From: Filimonas lacunae
Lineage (GTDB): Bacteria; Bacteroidota; Bacteroidia; Chitinophagales; Chitinophagaceae
Direction of reading: 5' to 3'
Length of the DNA: 64,000 nt
NCBI RefSeq assembly: GCF_002355595.1
Contig: NZ_AP017422.1
Span: 4,340,001-4,404,000, forward strand
Shown here: positions 18,794 to 26,844 of the stretch, in pieces
How positions within the stretch are numbered: the first letter of the stretch is position 1
Layout of the letters: every line of letters starts with the position of its first letter
Made by a program: the position numbers and the translations under genes
The notes under the pieces: generated by a model
Database searches by the model: none
What the model was told of the DNA's origin: nothing
Seen by the model: the letters and a program-made list of their open reading frames with translations, nothing else

Positions 18794-18846
18794 CACCATT
18801 CCACCCATAGTGGAATATTTCTGTAATGATCAATTGTTATCTTTTC

Positions 18847-21018
18847 ATGAAACACATAATAGTGATACTATCCTTGCTGTGCCTGGGTAATACCAGCATT
18901 GCACAAAATATATTTAAAGCCATTATTAAAGACGCCGGTTCCAGGCAACCCTTAGCAAAAGCATCTGCCATTATACCCACCGCAAAGTTGGAAGCCAGCG
19001 CCGATTCTGCGGGTGTTCTTATTATCACAGGTATACCCGATGGACTACACGCTATCACTTTTCGTTTTGTTGGTTATGCACCACTCACCCTTTCCTACTC
19101 TTTTCCGGGTGGTAGCGATACCGCCACTATACTACTGGAATCATCCAGCGAAGAAATGGAAGAAGTAGTGGTTTCAGCCACGCGTAGCTCACGTACACTA
19201 CAGCAAATACCCACACGCGTAGAGGTGATTGCAAGAGAAGAACTGGATGAAAAGGGCAATATGAAGCCCGGCGATATACGCATGATGCTGAACGAAAGCA
19301 CGGGCATACAAACCCAGCAGGTATCGGCTACTTCTGCCAATTCCAGCATTCGCATACAAGGATTGGATGGTCGTTATACACAAATACTACGGGATGGATT
19401 TCCGCTGTATTCCGGGTTTTCCGGCGGATTGGGGTTATTGCAAACACCACCGCTGGATTTAAAACAAGTAGAGGTGATAAAAGGCTCTTCTTCCACCTTA
19501 TACGGTGGAGGTGCTATTGCCGGCCTGGTAAACCTGGTTTCCAAAACACCCACAGCAGAACGCGACCTTCGCTTCCTGGTAAATGGGACATCGGCAGGCG
19601 GACTGGACCTCAGCGGATTTTACGCTCAAAAGTTTGAAAAAGTGGGGGTAACCTTGTTTGCGTCCCGCAATACCAGCAAGGCTTACGATCCTTCCAGCAC
19701 CGGCTTTACGGCCATCCCGCAAACAGAGCGATATACCTTAAACCCCAAACTGTTTATTTATTTCAGTCCTAAAACAAAGATGAATGCCGGCGTGAACACC
19801 ACTTTTGAAAACCGCACCGGTGGTGATATCCAATACATAAAAGGCAATGGTGATGCTATTCATGCTTATTTTGAAAAGAATAAAAGCACCCGCCTATCTT
19901 CACAACTGGCAGTTGAACATGCTTTCAATGCCAACAATATACTCACGGTTAAAAACTCGGTGAGCCTGTTTAACAGAACCATTACCATACCTGGTTATGT
20001 GTTTGATGGCAAGCAACTGTCCAGCTATTCAGAACTGGCCTTCAACAGTAATCACGAAAAGGCCGACTGGGTTGCCGGTTTCAACTTTTACACAGATAAG
20101 TTCAGGGAATACCCCAAAGACGCTTTTACTAAAAGAAATTATGAACTCAATACCGGTGGCGCTTTTATTCAAAATACCTGGAAACCTACCCGCTGGTTAC
20201 ATACAGAAACAGGTATCAGAACGGACTATGTAACGGATTATGGATGGATATTTCTGCCCCGTTTGTCTGCGCTGTTTACCATAACACCTGCCCTCACCTC
20301 GCGTGTAGGTGGCGGGTTTGGCTATAAAACACCTACTATTTTTACAGAAGAAGCAGAACGTATACAGTTCAGGTATGTAATGCCCGTATCCATTGCCACT
20401 AATAAACTGGAAAAATCGCACGGGCTTAACTTCGACATCAACTATAAAACAGCTTTATCAGAAAACCTTCACCTCCACATTAACCAGTTGTTCTTCTATA
20501 CCCGCATTAAAGATCCGTTGCAGCTTACCCAGGCACCAGGCGGCGAATACAGGCTTTTAAATGAGTCGGGAGGACATATAGACACCAAGGGCTGGGAAAC
20601 CAATATAAAGCTCACCTACCAGGATATAAAGCTGTTAATTGGTTATACTTATACAGATGCACAATTAACGGCCAATGGCATCAAAAGTGTGAATCCGCTC
20701 ACCGCTAAGCACCGGCTCAATAATGTGCTGATGTACGAAATAGAAGATAAATGGAAACTGGGGCTGGAAGGCTATTATTACGGATGGCAGACTTTACATG
20801 ACGGCGCCGCCGGTAAACCTTACTGGATATTCGGGTTTATGGCAGAAAAGCTATGGGAACGGTTTTCGCTGTTTATCAATTTCGAAAACTTTACAGATGC
20901 CCGTCAAACAAAATTTGACTCCATTTACACAGGTAGTGTAAGCAATCCTGCTTTCAGAGATGTGTATGCGCCACTGGATGGCTTTGTAGTCAATGGAGGG
21001 CTGAAATTGCACTTATAA
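18847..21018 (+). CDS. TonB-dependent outer-membrane receptor
   Basis: The 723-residue protein has a signal peptide (ending near TSIAQN), a carboxypeptidase-like domain (about 23-105), a plug starting near EVVVSATRSSRTLQQIP and containing IRIQGLDGRYTQILRDGFPL and VEVIKGSSSTLYGGGAIAG, then a barrel ending in GLKLHL. The ATG at 18847 begins the signal peptide; an upstream in-frame ATG at 18826 adds seven poor residues. The plug resembles metal or siderophore receptors rather than SusC. With the Cys-rich partner upstream, a metal substrate is the best guess. Confidence 0.9.
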   Translation: MKHIIVILSLLCLGNTSIAQNIFKAIIKDAGSRQPLAKASAIIPTAKLEASADSAGVLIITGIPDGLHAITFRFVGYAPLTLSYSFPGGSDTATILLESSSEEMEEVVVSATRSSRTLQQIPTRVEVIAREELDEKGNMKPGDIRMMLNESTGIQTQQVSATSANSSIRIQGLDGRYTQILRDGFPLYSGFSGGLGLLQTPPLDLKQVEVIKGSSSTLYGGGAIAGLVNLVSKTPTAERDLRFLVNGTSAGGLDLSGFYAQKFEKVGVTLFASRNTSKAYDPSSTGFTAIPQTERYTLNPKLFIYFSPKTKMNAGVNTTFENRTGGDIQYIKGNGDAIHAYFEKNKSTRLSSQLAVEHAFNANNILTVKNSVSLFNRTITIPGYVFDGKQLSSYSELAFNSNHEKADWVAGFNFYTDKFREYPKDAFTKRNYELNTGGAFIQNTWKPTRWLHTETGIRTDYVTDYGWIFLPRLSALFTITPALTSRVGGGFGYKTPTIFTEEAERIQFRYVMPVSIATNKLEKSHGLNFDINYKTALSENLHLHINQLFFYTRIKDPLQLTQAPGGEYRLLNESGGHIDTKGWETNIKLTYQDIKLLIGYTYTDAQLTANGIKSVNPLTAKHRLNNVLMYEIEDKWKLGLEGYYYGWQTLHDGAAGKPYWIFGFMAEKLWERFSLFINFENFTDARQTKFDSIYTGSVSNPAFRDVYAPLDGFVVNGGLKLHL

Positions 21019-21033
21019 AAAAAACTGGTTTAG

Positions 21034-21073
21034 CAACAAAAAAGGAGAACGTAATTGTTCTCCTTTTTTGTTG
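21034..21073. terminator. Strong bidirectional terminator
   Basis: Perfect 17-base arms (21034-21050 and 21057-21073) with a 6-base loop include A and T runs on the outer sides, so the hairpin ends transcription from both the TonB receptor (stop at 21018) and the convergent PaiB-like gene (stop at 21083). Confidence 0.88.
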
Positions 21074-21082
21074 TCCCGCGCT

Positions 21083-21688
21083 TTACAGTTCTCTGATATG
21101 TTTCGCAATAACATTTTCTACAGTATTGTCACTTTTCTCCAAGTGAGCTATTATTCGTTGTTTCTCCACTTCCGTTTTATTCTGAGACAGTTTCTTTTGC
21201 CCTTGCAGGTCAACCACTTCTATTTCAAAAGCTACAATCCCATTCATCATTCCCTGTTTAAACTTATCAGGAAGATGATTCCACTGCTGCCTATAAGCAG
21301 GTTCATAAAATGCAATCATCTGCTCCAACACACCTATTACCGCATTTTCTTCTGTAATAATCTTAGCCTTTCCATACGCATGCACAGCTATATAGTCCCA
21401 TGTAGGAACACTCTCTATTTTATCGTAGTGTGTAGGTGATATATAAGCATGCGGTTCACTAAAAATAACCAATGAGGTATTTTCAGCTATATACTTTGCC
21501 TGTTCGTTGGCTACCGCAAAGTGTGAAGTCAATAATAGTTCGCCGGCATTGTACTTCACAGCAAAAGGAAGTTGCGTAGCTATAGGTAAATTACCCTTGT
21601 TGGTTACAATGGTAGCAAAGCTGTATTGCTTCATAAAAGCAACCATTTCTTCCCTGTTGGTAAATTGAAACTGATGTGGTGTGTACAT
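21083..21688 (-). CDS. FMN-binding PaiB-family protein
   Basis: The 201-residue protein matches the PaiB/FMN-binding split-barrel family: it opens with MYTPHQFQFTNREEMVAFM, then FATIVTNKGNLPIATQLPF and the middle HFAVANEQAKYI, with SPTHYDKIESVPTWDYIAVH being the best-conserved block. Family members bind flavin and some act as negative regulators of protease or sporulation genes in Bacillus; in Bacteroidota the role is undefined. It is monocistronic. A TAAGTTTG element at 21693-21700 on the minus strand may be its -7 box. Confidence 0.9.
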   Translation of the reverse strand: MYTPHQFQFTNREEMVAFMKQYSFATIVTNKGNLPIATQLPFAVKYNAGELLLTSHFAVANEQAKYIAENTSLVIFSEPHAYISPTHYDKIESVPTWDYIAVHAYGKAKIITEENAVIGVLEQMIAFYEPAYRQQWNHLPDKFKQGMMNGIVAFEIEVVDLQGQKKLSQNKTEVEKQRIIAHLEKSDNTVENVIAKHIREL

Positions 21689-21692
21689 ACTA

Positions 21693-21700
21693 CAAACTTA
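21693..21700 (-). promoter_or_regulatory. Possible -7 element for the PaiB-like gene
   Basis: On the minus strand this reads TAAGTTTG, fitting TAnnTTTG, five bases before the ATG. The nearest TTG upstream is about 27 bases away, longer than usual, so the call is weak. Confidence 0.3.
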
Positions 21701-21755
21701 CACGCACATGAGATTGCCCTTATAGACCAATTACAAGAAAACGGGTAGTCCATTT

Positions 21756-22304
21756 TTATCCCGGCAAATAAGTATTGATAGTAACCAGGTTTTCATGATT
21801 CACTGATTTAACCAGCACCAAAGGTTTTCTTGTTTTAAAAATGCTAAGACCATTGCCAAGCGCAACTGGCTTTACAAACAGATTATATTCATCTATCAGA
21901 TTGTGCTCAATAAGGCTACTCACAAAAGTAGCGCCCCCATACACAATCATATCTTTACCTGCTTCTTGTTTAAGCGCTTGTACGGTAGCAACCAAATCAC
22001 CATTGGCCATTTCTGCATTCCTACCCTGGATGGTAGTTTGTGTGCGACTAAACACAATTTTACGCATGCTTACCATTCGCTGGGCAAGTGGCTGCTCCCT
22101 GCCACCGGATTTGTCCAGTATATTCTCCCAGTGCTCGATAAAACCCTGGCTCATTTTGCGTCCCATCAAAATAGTATCACAGCTATCAGCCAAATCAATA
22201 ACAGGCTGCTGACTTGCTCCATTAAAAATCCAGTCCGACTCTCCGGCTGGCCCGGCCACAAAACCATCAATACTGATGTGTACTTGTAATTTTAATTTTC
22301 TCAT
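21756..22304 (-). CDS. Dihydrofolate-reductase-fold (RibD C-terminal) protein
   Basis: The 182-residue protein has the RibD_C/DHFR-like pattern: KLQVHISIDGFVAGPAGESD at the start, DTILMGRKMSQGF at about 45-58, and KDMIVYGGATFVSSLIEHN near 120-140. Such small enzymes are NADPH-dependent reductases of unknown substrate in most Bacteroidota. It is transcribed alone, 67 bases upstream of the PaiB-like gene start on the same strand, and the two may be cotranscribed. Confidence 0.9.
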   Translation of the reverse strand: MRKLKLQVHISIDGFVAGPAGESDWIFNGASQQPVIDLADSCDTILMGRKMSQGFIEHWENILDKSGGREQPLAQRMVSMRKIVFSRTQTTIQGRNAEMANGDLVATVQALKQEAGKDMIVYGGATFVSSLIEHNLIDEYNLFVKPVALGNGLSIFKTRKPLVLVKSVNHENLVTINTYLPG

Positions 22305-22379
22305 ACTTTAAAGTTCGATGAAACACCTGATAAGCACAGGGTGCAGAAACGACAGATTGCAGGGTATTTGTGCCATTAA

Positions 22380-22410
22380 CAATCAACCCGCTATGGAAGC
22401 GGGTTGATTG
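22380..22410. terminator. Hairpin terminator after ppsA
   Basis: Perfect 12-base arms (22380-22391 and 22399-22410) surround a 7-base loop, starting five bases after the ppsA stop. The T run is on the plus-strand side and an A run precedes the arm on the minus strand, so ppsA transcripts would end at a stable but U-poor hairpin. Confidence 0.7.
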
Positions 22411-22414
22411 TTTT

Positions 22415-24883
22415 TTATTGAAAAATCAGTTGCTTATCTGCCACAGGCTCCGGCTGTGCTACACCCAACTTCATTTCTATTTCGTGAATTGCTTTTATAG
22501 TTTTTAAAATAGAATCCGGTGTTACCGAAATAGAGTCTATTCCGTTTTCTACCAGGAACTGTGCAAAGTCCGGATGATCAGAAGGCCCCTGCCCGCATAT
22601 TCCCACTTTTACCTGATGTTGTTTAGCCGTGCGGATAAGATGCGTGATCATTTTCTTAACTGCATGGTTTCTCTCATCGTAAATATCCGCCACCAGCGCC
22701 GAATCCCTGTCCAGCCCCAGGGTCAGCTGCGTGAGATCGTTGCTGCCTATGGAAAAGCCATCAATCAGCGGTGCAAACTCATCTGCCAGGATGATATTGG
22801 AAGGCACTTCTGCCATCAGGTATATTTCCAAACCATCTACGCCCCTTTCCAGGCCAAATTCCTGCATAGTATGCTGTACTTTATGCAGCTCGCTTACTGT
22901 TCGGCAAAAAGGGATCATCACCACTACGTTCTTAAAACCCATCACTTCCCGTACCCACTTAATAGCTTTACACTCCAGTGCAAAAGCAGGTTTGAAAGCA
23001 TCGGAATAATAGCGGGATGCTCCCCGCCAGCCGATCATGGGGTTTTCCTCTGCCGGTTCAAAATACTTGCCACCGGGCAGATTGTAATACTCATTGCTTT
23101 TAAAATCGGAAAAGCGAACAATTACCTTATGCGGATAAAAAGCGGCTGCAATACGTGCAATACCAAAAGCCAGCTTCTGAACAAAGTAATCTTCTTCATC
23201 CTTAAAGCCTTTAATCATCGCGGCTATAGACTTTGACAACTCTGCATCGTTCAGTTGCCTGTGATGCAATAAGGCCAACGGATGCGCCTGGATATAGTTA
23301 TTAATAATAAACTCTTCCCGCGCCAATCCAACCCCTTTATTGGGTAAATGGGCAAATTGAAAGGCCATACCGGGAGTGCCTACATTCAACATCAACGGTG
23401 TTTGTATAACAGGCAAATCATCCAGCGAGGTGGTGGTTACAGTGTATTCCAGCTCGCCGTTATACACCAGCCCCAACTCCCCTTCCGCACAACTCACCGT
23501 TACCGTTTGTTCATCATTCAGTACTTCTGTGGCATTGCCACAGCCCACAATAGCAGGCACGCCCATTTCACGCGCTACAATAGCTGCATGACAAGTGCGG
23601 CCACCTTTGTTGGTAATAATAGCACCGGCTATTTTCATAATAGGCTCCCAATCCGGATCGGTCATATCGGTTACCAGTATTTCACCGGGTTTAAAATCAA
23701 AACCTTCCAACCGCTTGTCCAGCGAGTGCATAATATGCACTTTGCCTGCTGCAATTTTATCGCCTACAGATATGCCTTTACAAACAATATTGCTACTGCG
23801 TTTTTCATCGGTAATGAAATACTCTGTAAAATCATTATTCTTTTTGCGGGAATGTATGGTTTCAGGCCTTGCCTGCACTATAAACAACTGTTTGCTTAAA
23901 CCGTCCAGTGCCCATTCCACATCCATCGGGCACCAATGGTTTTTCAAGGTAGAGTAATAGGTTTCAATGGTACACACCCATTTACTTAGCTGAAGTATCT
24001 GCTCTTCGGAAAGACAAAACTGGTGTTGTGAAGATTTATCTACCGGTATAATACGCACCCTTGCATCAGGACCATCACCGTATACCATCATCTTATCCTT
24101 CTGCCCCATTTTCTTTTCTACAATAGCGGCATATCCTTCATGCAGCAAGGGCTTGAAAGTAATAAACTCGTCAGGCGATACGCTTCCCTGCACAATCATC
24201 TCCCCTAATCCCCACGAACCATTGATCACCACCACATCTTTAAAACCCGATTCTGTATCCAGTGAAAAAGCCACACCACTCGCTCCCAGGTCGGAACGCA
24301 CCATTTTTTGAATACATACCGATAATCCTACCTGGAAATGATCGTATCCAAAACGCTGACGATAGCTGATAGCCCTGTCGGTAAACAAAGAAGCAAAACA
24401 GTTACGGACAGAATCAATCAAAGCGGCCGGACCTCTCACATTTAAATAGGTTTCCTGCTGACCGGCAAAACTGGCGTCTGGTAAATCTTCTGCCGTGGCC
24501 GACGACCGAACAGCTACATCGGTAACGGCTTGTTCATAGGTGGCGCTTAAAGCATAATAAGCTTCAATAATAGCTTCGCTAAGGTCTTTCGGAAATTTAC
24601 TATTGCGTATCAGCTGTCTTATCTGCAACCCTCCGCGACGTAAAGATTCCAGGTTATCGCAATCGATGTTACCGGCAATTTCCCGGATCACTTCATCCAG
24701 GTTGTTAAAGCGGATAAACTGGTAATAAGCATCTACCGTTATAACAAACCCCTGCGGTATCTGAATGCCCAGTCCGGAAAGGTTCCGCAGCATTTCTCCC
24801 AAAGAAGCATTCTTCCCTCCCACTGTGGCAATGTCGTTAATGCCCACATCCTTCAATTGTGTAATAAAATTTAGCGCTGGCAT
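22415..24883 (-). CDS. ppsA: Phosphoenolpyruvate synthase
   Basis: The 822-residue enzyme converts pyruvate, ATP and water to PEP, AMP and phosphate for gluconeogenesis. It has the N-terminal ATP-binding domain (about 15-345; AVRSSATAEDLPDASFAGQQ), the swivelling phosphohistidine domain with catalytic H432 in GGRTCHAAIVAREMG, and the PEP/pyruvate TIM-barrel domain ending in FSIGSNDLTQLTLGLDRD and GICGQGPSDHPDFA. The ATG at 24883 is chosen since the family starts with this PALNFITQLKDVG segment; an in-frame ATG at 24940 adds 19 unlikely residues. Full length, single gene. Confidence 0.96.
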   Translation of the reverse strand: MPALNFITQLKDVGINDIATVGGKNASLGEMLRNLSGLGIQIPQGFVITVDAYYQFIRFNNLDEVIREIAGNIDCDNLESLRRGGLQIRQLIRNSKFPKDLSEAIIEAYYALSATYEQAVTDVAVRSSATAEDLPDASFAGQQETYLNVRGPAALIDSVRNCFASLFTDRAISYRQRFGYDHFQVGLSVCIQKMVRSDLGASGVAFSLDTESGFKDVVVINGSWGLGEMIVQGSVSPDEFITFKPLLHEGYAAIVEKKMGQKDKMMVYGDGPDARVRIIPVDKSSQHQFCLSEEQILQLSKWVCTIETYYSTLKNHWCPMDVEWALDGLSKQLFIVQARPETIHSRKKNNDFTEYFITDEKRSSNIVCKGISVGDKIAAGKVHIMHSLDKRLEGFDFKPGEILVTDMTDPDWEPIMKIAGAIITNKGGRTCHAAIVAREMGVPAIVGCGNATEVLNDEQTVTVSCAEGELGLVYNGELEYTVTTTSLDDLPVIQTPLMLNVGTPGMAFQFAHLPNKGVGLAREEFIINNYIQAHPLALLHHRQLNDAELSKSIAAMIKGFKDEEDYFVQKLAFGIARIAAAFYPHKVIVRFSDFKSNEYYNLPGGKYFEPAEENPMIGWRGASRYYSDAFKPAFALECKAIKWVREVMGFKNVVVMIPFCRTVSELHKVQHTMQEFGLERGVDGLEIYLMAEVPSNIILADEFAPLIDGFSIGSNDLTQLTLGLDRDSALVADIYDERNHAVKKMITHLIRTAKQHQVKVGICGQGPSDHPDFAQFLVENGIDSISVTPDSILKTIKAIHEIEMKLGVAQPEPVADKQLIFQ

Positions 24884-25167
24884 AGCAAATCGTTTAGAAC
24901 ACAAAGCTCTTTGATCCTTTGAATTTATCAAATACGCCAAGCCAGCCTATTAACAACTGTTTAATAAAAATGCCTAAAAATTACGCTGAAATTATTTTTT
25001 ATCGTCACCTCATTGCGAACACACGCCCGTATCCAAAGAAAATATGCAGGAATATTATTTTTTCCGCAAACAGCACCCAAACGCCATTTCGGGCAAACTA
25101 TTTGGTCCCTTTACTTGTTAACTGCCCACCCAATGGTGGCTGTCTGCCGTAGATTAGCAAAATAAGC

Positions 25168-25917
25168 CTATTGCCATTGACTCAGGTATTTTTTCAGCTC
25201 TTCTACCCACACCTCATACCCTTTTTCAGTAAGGTGCACCCCATCATTGGTATAAGCCGCCTGCATATGATCAGCGCTATCTGCAAATAACACATGTGTT
25301 TCTATAATAGTACAGATTTTCTTAGGCAGCTTTTTGCGAATACCGGCATTGGTTTCCCGGATGCGTTTTACCATGGAATCGCGCTGAGTAGGAAAAACGG
25401 TTTGTACAAACAGGCGTGTTTCAGGGCATTTAGCGTGGAGTGTTTTTATAATGGCAACAATATTATCAGCAGTTCGCTCAGGCGATAATTCACTATTAAA
25501 AAGGTCGTTCACGCCTATTTCCAGGAACACCGCACGGGGCTGTATGTAAACAATCTCGTCCAAACGCTGCAACACGCCATCCGTAACATCACCGGCAATG
25601 CCACGGTTAGCTATTCCACTCATCCCCAAACGCTTGCTCCAGTCGCGCCCCTGGCGGGTAATACTGTTGCCCAGGAAAACGATATCATGCATATGCAACG
25701 GGTTTGCCTTAAACTCTTTAATCATTTTAGGATAATTGCCACGCGTCCATTCATTATGCGTAGCCACCACCTTGTCCAATGGGGGATATAAACTATCCGG
25801 AAGCGCCGTTTCAGCCGCAACAGGCGCCTGTGCATATGAAGAAGCAGGGAAAGTTACACTGGCTAATTCCATAGCCATAAAGGCTGTAAAAAGTACGGGG
25901 AAGGTTTTGAATGTCAT
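25168..25917 (-). CDS. Secreted SGNH/GDSL hydrolase
   Basis: The 249-residue protein has a signal peptide (cleavage near SSYAQAP) and the SGNH blocks: IVFLGNSITRQGRDW with the nucleophile serine, the glycine block near GIANRGIAGDVTDG, EIGVNDLF with the asparagine, and DGVHLTEKGYEVW with the Asp-His pair. Such enzymes deacetylate or hydrolyse esters on carbohydrates. The start at 25917 begins the signal peptide; the open frame continues upstream to 26058 without a likely start. A GH28 pectinase lies divergently beyond the repeat array, so a pectin-acetyl-esterase role is possible but inferred. Confidence 0.9.
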   Translation of the reverse strand: MTFKTFPVLFTAFMAMELASVTFPASSYAQAPVAAETALPDSLYPPLDKVVATHNEWTRGNYPKMIKEFKANPLHMHDIVFLGNSITRQGRDWSKRLGMSGIANRGIAGDVTDGVLQRLDEIVYIQPRAVFLEIGVNDLFNSELSPERTADNIVAIIKTLHAKCPETRLFVQTVFPTQRDSMVKRIRETNAGIRKKLPKKICTIIETHVLFADSADHMQAAYTNDGVHLTEKGYEVWVEELKKYLSQWQ

Positions 25918-25946
25918 AGTAATGATCAGGTCTGAAAAATGAGAGC

Positions 25947-25973
25947 CAAACCTATACACAAATCCATTGACAA
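25947..25973 (-). promoter_or_regulatory. Possible promoter of the GDSL hydrolase gene
   Basis: On the minus strand TAGGTTTG (25954-25947) fits the -7 consensus, with a TTG (25973-25971) 16 bases upstream, a little close. The ATG is 29 bases downstream. Confidence 0.4.
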
Positions 25974-26054
25974 CTATCCTGAACGAACCTGCCTGCATCC
26001 GCTTTTCCCTCCATCTGTGAGGTAGCGCTCCGCCAGTTTCCCTCTCCCCTTTTC

Positions 26055-26111
26055 CCAACTGTGCACCGCCCGTATTATAAAGAAACTAACAGACGGGCAG
26101 TGTACAGTTGG
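26055..26111. repeat. Long imperfect hairpin at the edge of the repeat region
   Basis: Two 19-base arms (26055-26073 and 26093-26111) pair with two mismatches around a 19-base loop. A second small hairpin, CCTTTTT/AAAAAGG, lies at 26114-26130. The right arm contains GGGCAGTGTAC, close to the GGGCAGTAC word in the 84-bp repeats, so it may be a diverged relative. No gene ends here that would need a terminator. Confidence 0.6.
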
Positions 26112-26162
26112 AGCCTTTTTATTAAAAAGGGCCATTTAGGACAAAAAATCACTTTCCCACGA

Positions 26163-26206
26163 CTCATCCGTACGGATGGATGACTCGTCCCATGGGATGG
26201 ATGGCC
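26163..26206. repeat. Left 44-bp palindrome-rich block
   Basis: This block starts with a perfect 14-base palindrome (26165-26178, CATCCGTACGGATG) and then a CCCATGGG-centred one. It recurs at 26625-26668 with 38 of 44 bases the same, and all six differences are transitions. Its end overlaps the first 84-bp unit. Confidence 0.8.
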
Positions 26207-26440
26207 GGGCAGTACAGAGCAGTCATCCATCCCACCTGCTGACTCCTTCGTGCGTACTGCCCGGCGTTTGCTCCCATGGGAGGAAAGACTCGGCAGTACG
26301 GATCAGTCATTCCTCCCATCTGCTGGCTTCTTCGTGCGTACTGTCCGGCGTTTGCTCCCATGGGAGGAGTGGCTCAGCAGTACGGATCAGTCACTCCTCC
26401 CACCTGCTGGCTTCTTCGTGCATACTGCCGGGAGTTTGCT
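26189..26440. repeat. Three tandem 84-bp repeats with internal hairpins
   Basis: The units are 26189-26272, 26273-26356 and 26357-26440, each opening with CCCATGG and, in all three, ending GTTTGCT. Units two and three differ at roughly ten positions; unit one is more diverged. Each holds an inverted repeat: 26194-26203 with 26224-26233, 26278-26285 with 26310-26317, and 26362-26371 with 26392-26401. At three pairs the bases change on both sides so that pairing is kept. A second stem in unit one (26204-26215 with 26254-26265, 12 perfect pairs) interleaves with the first, so the two are alternative or knotted folds. There are no spacers, so it is not CRISPR. Function unknown. Confidence 0.9.
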
Positions 26441-26520
26441 CCCATAGGATGGGAGTCTCGTGCGTTTTGCCCGACGACTTATCCGTTTTGCTGAGTCATT
26501 CATGCGTACGGAGGAAGGTC
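26441..26520. repeat. Degenerate fourth repeat unit
   Basis: It opens with CCCATAGGATGGGAG at the exact 84-bp phase and then drifts, keeping words such as TCTCGTGCG, GAGTCATTCAT and TGCGTACGG that also occur in the other blocks. It looks like a decayed or recombined copy. Confidence 0.6.
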
Positions 26521-26624
26521 CGGAAGGTAAAAAGTGGAGACAAAACTGCTCAATAGAAGCATGGAGCAGTACCGACCAACAAGCAAAAAGTACACAACAA
26601 GGAGCCATTTTAACTTCCTGAAGG

Positions 26625-26668
26625 CTCATCCGTACGGATGGATGGCCCATCCCATGGGATGAATGACT
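26625..26668. repeat. Right 44-bp palindrome-rich block
   Basis: This is the second copy of the block at 26163-26206, in the same orientation, 462 bases away. It has two perfect 14-base palindromes, 26627-26640 and 26648-26661. Confidence 0.8.
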
Positions 26669-26688
26669 CATCCGTACGAACGAAAGAC

Positions 26689-26723
26689 GCAGCAGTACGC
26701 ACGAAGAAGCCAGCAGGTGGGAG
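26689..26723. repeat. Inverted partial copy of the 84-bp unit
   Basis: These 35 bases are the reverse complement of the second half of the tandem unit (compare 26396-26430), with about one or two mismatches. The array is thus bounded by an inverted copy of itself. Confidence 0.75.
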
Positions 26724-26801
26724 AAATGGAAGGATTTATAATAATTATTAGCAGCAACGGTACGAACAGGTAAAGATGGATAAAGATATTCCCCGATAGA
26801 T

Positions 26802-26809
26802 TATATTTG
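26802..26809 (+). promoter_or_regulatory. -7 promoter element of the GH28 gene
   Basis: TATATTTG fits the consensus TAnnTTTG and lies 35 bases before the ATG at 26845. No clear TTG is present at the -33 position. Confidence 0.45.
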
Positions 26810-26844
26810 AAAAAACACAGATTGTTTACCCATATTCACTGTTC

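Noticed and set aside
26189-26440. CRISPR array.
   Set aside because: Units are contiguous with no spacers and no cas genes are present.
26176-26556. A 126-residue Ser/His/Cys-rich open frame through the tandem repeats, and a similar one on the other strand (26164-26361).
   Set aside because: The repeat unit is 84 bases, a multiple of three, so any frame free of stops in one copy stays open in the next. Both strands are open, there is no promoter or start context, and the predicted products are low-complexity.
26163-26723. Integron attC array or insertion sequence.
   Set aside because: The paired-arm units are reminiscent of attC sites, but no integrase, gene cassettes or transposase are in the window.
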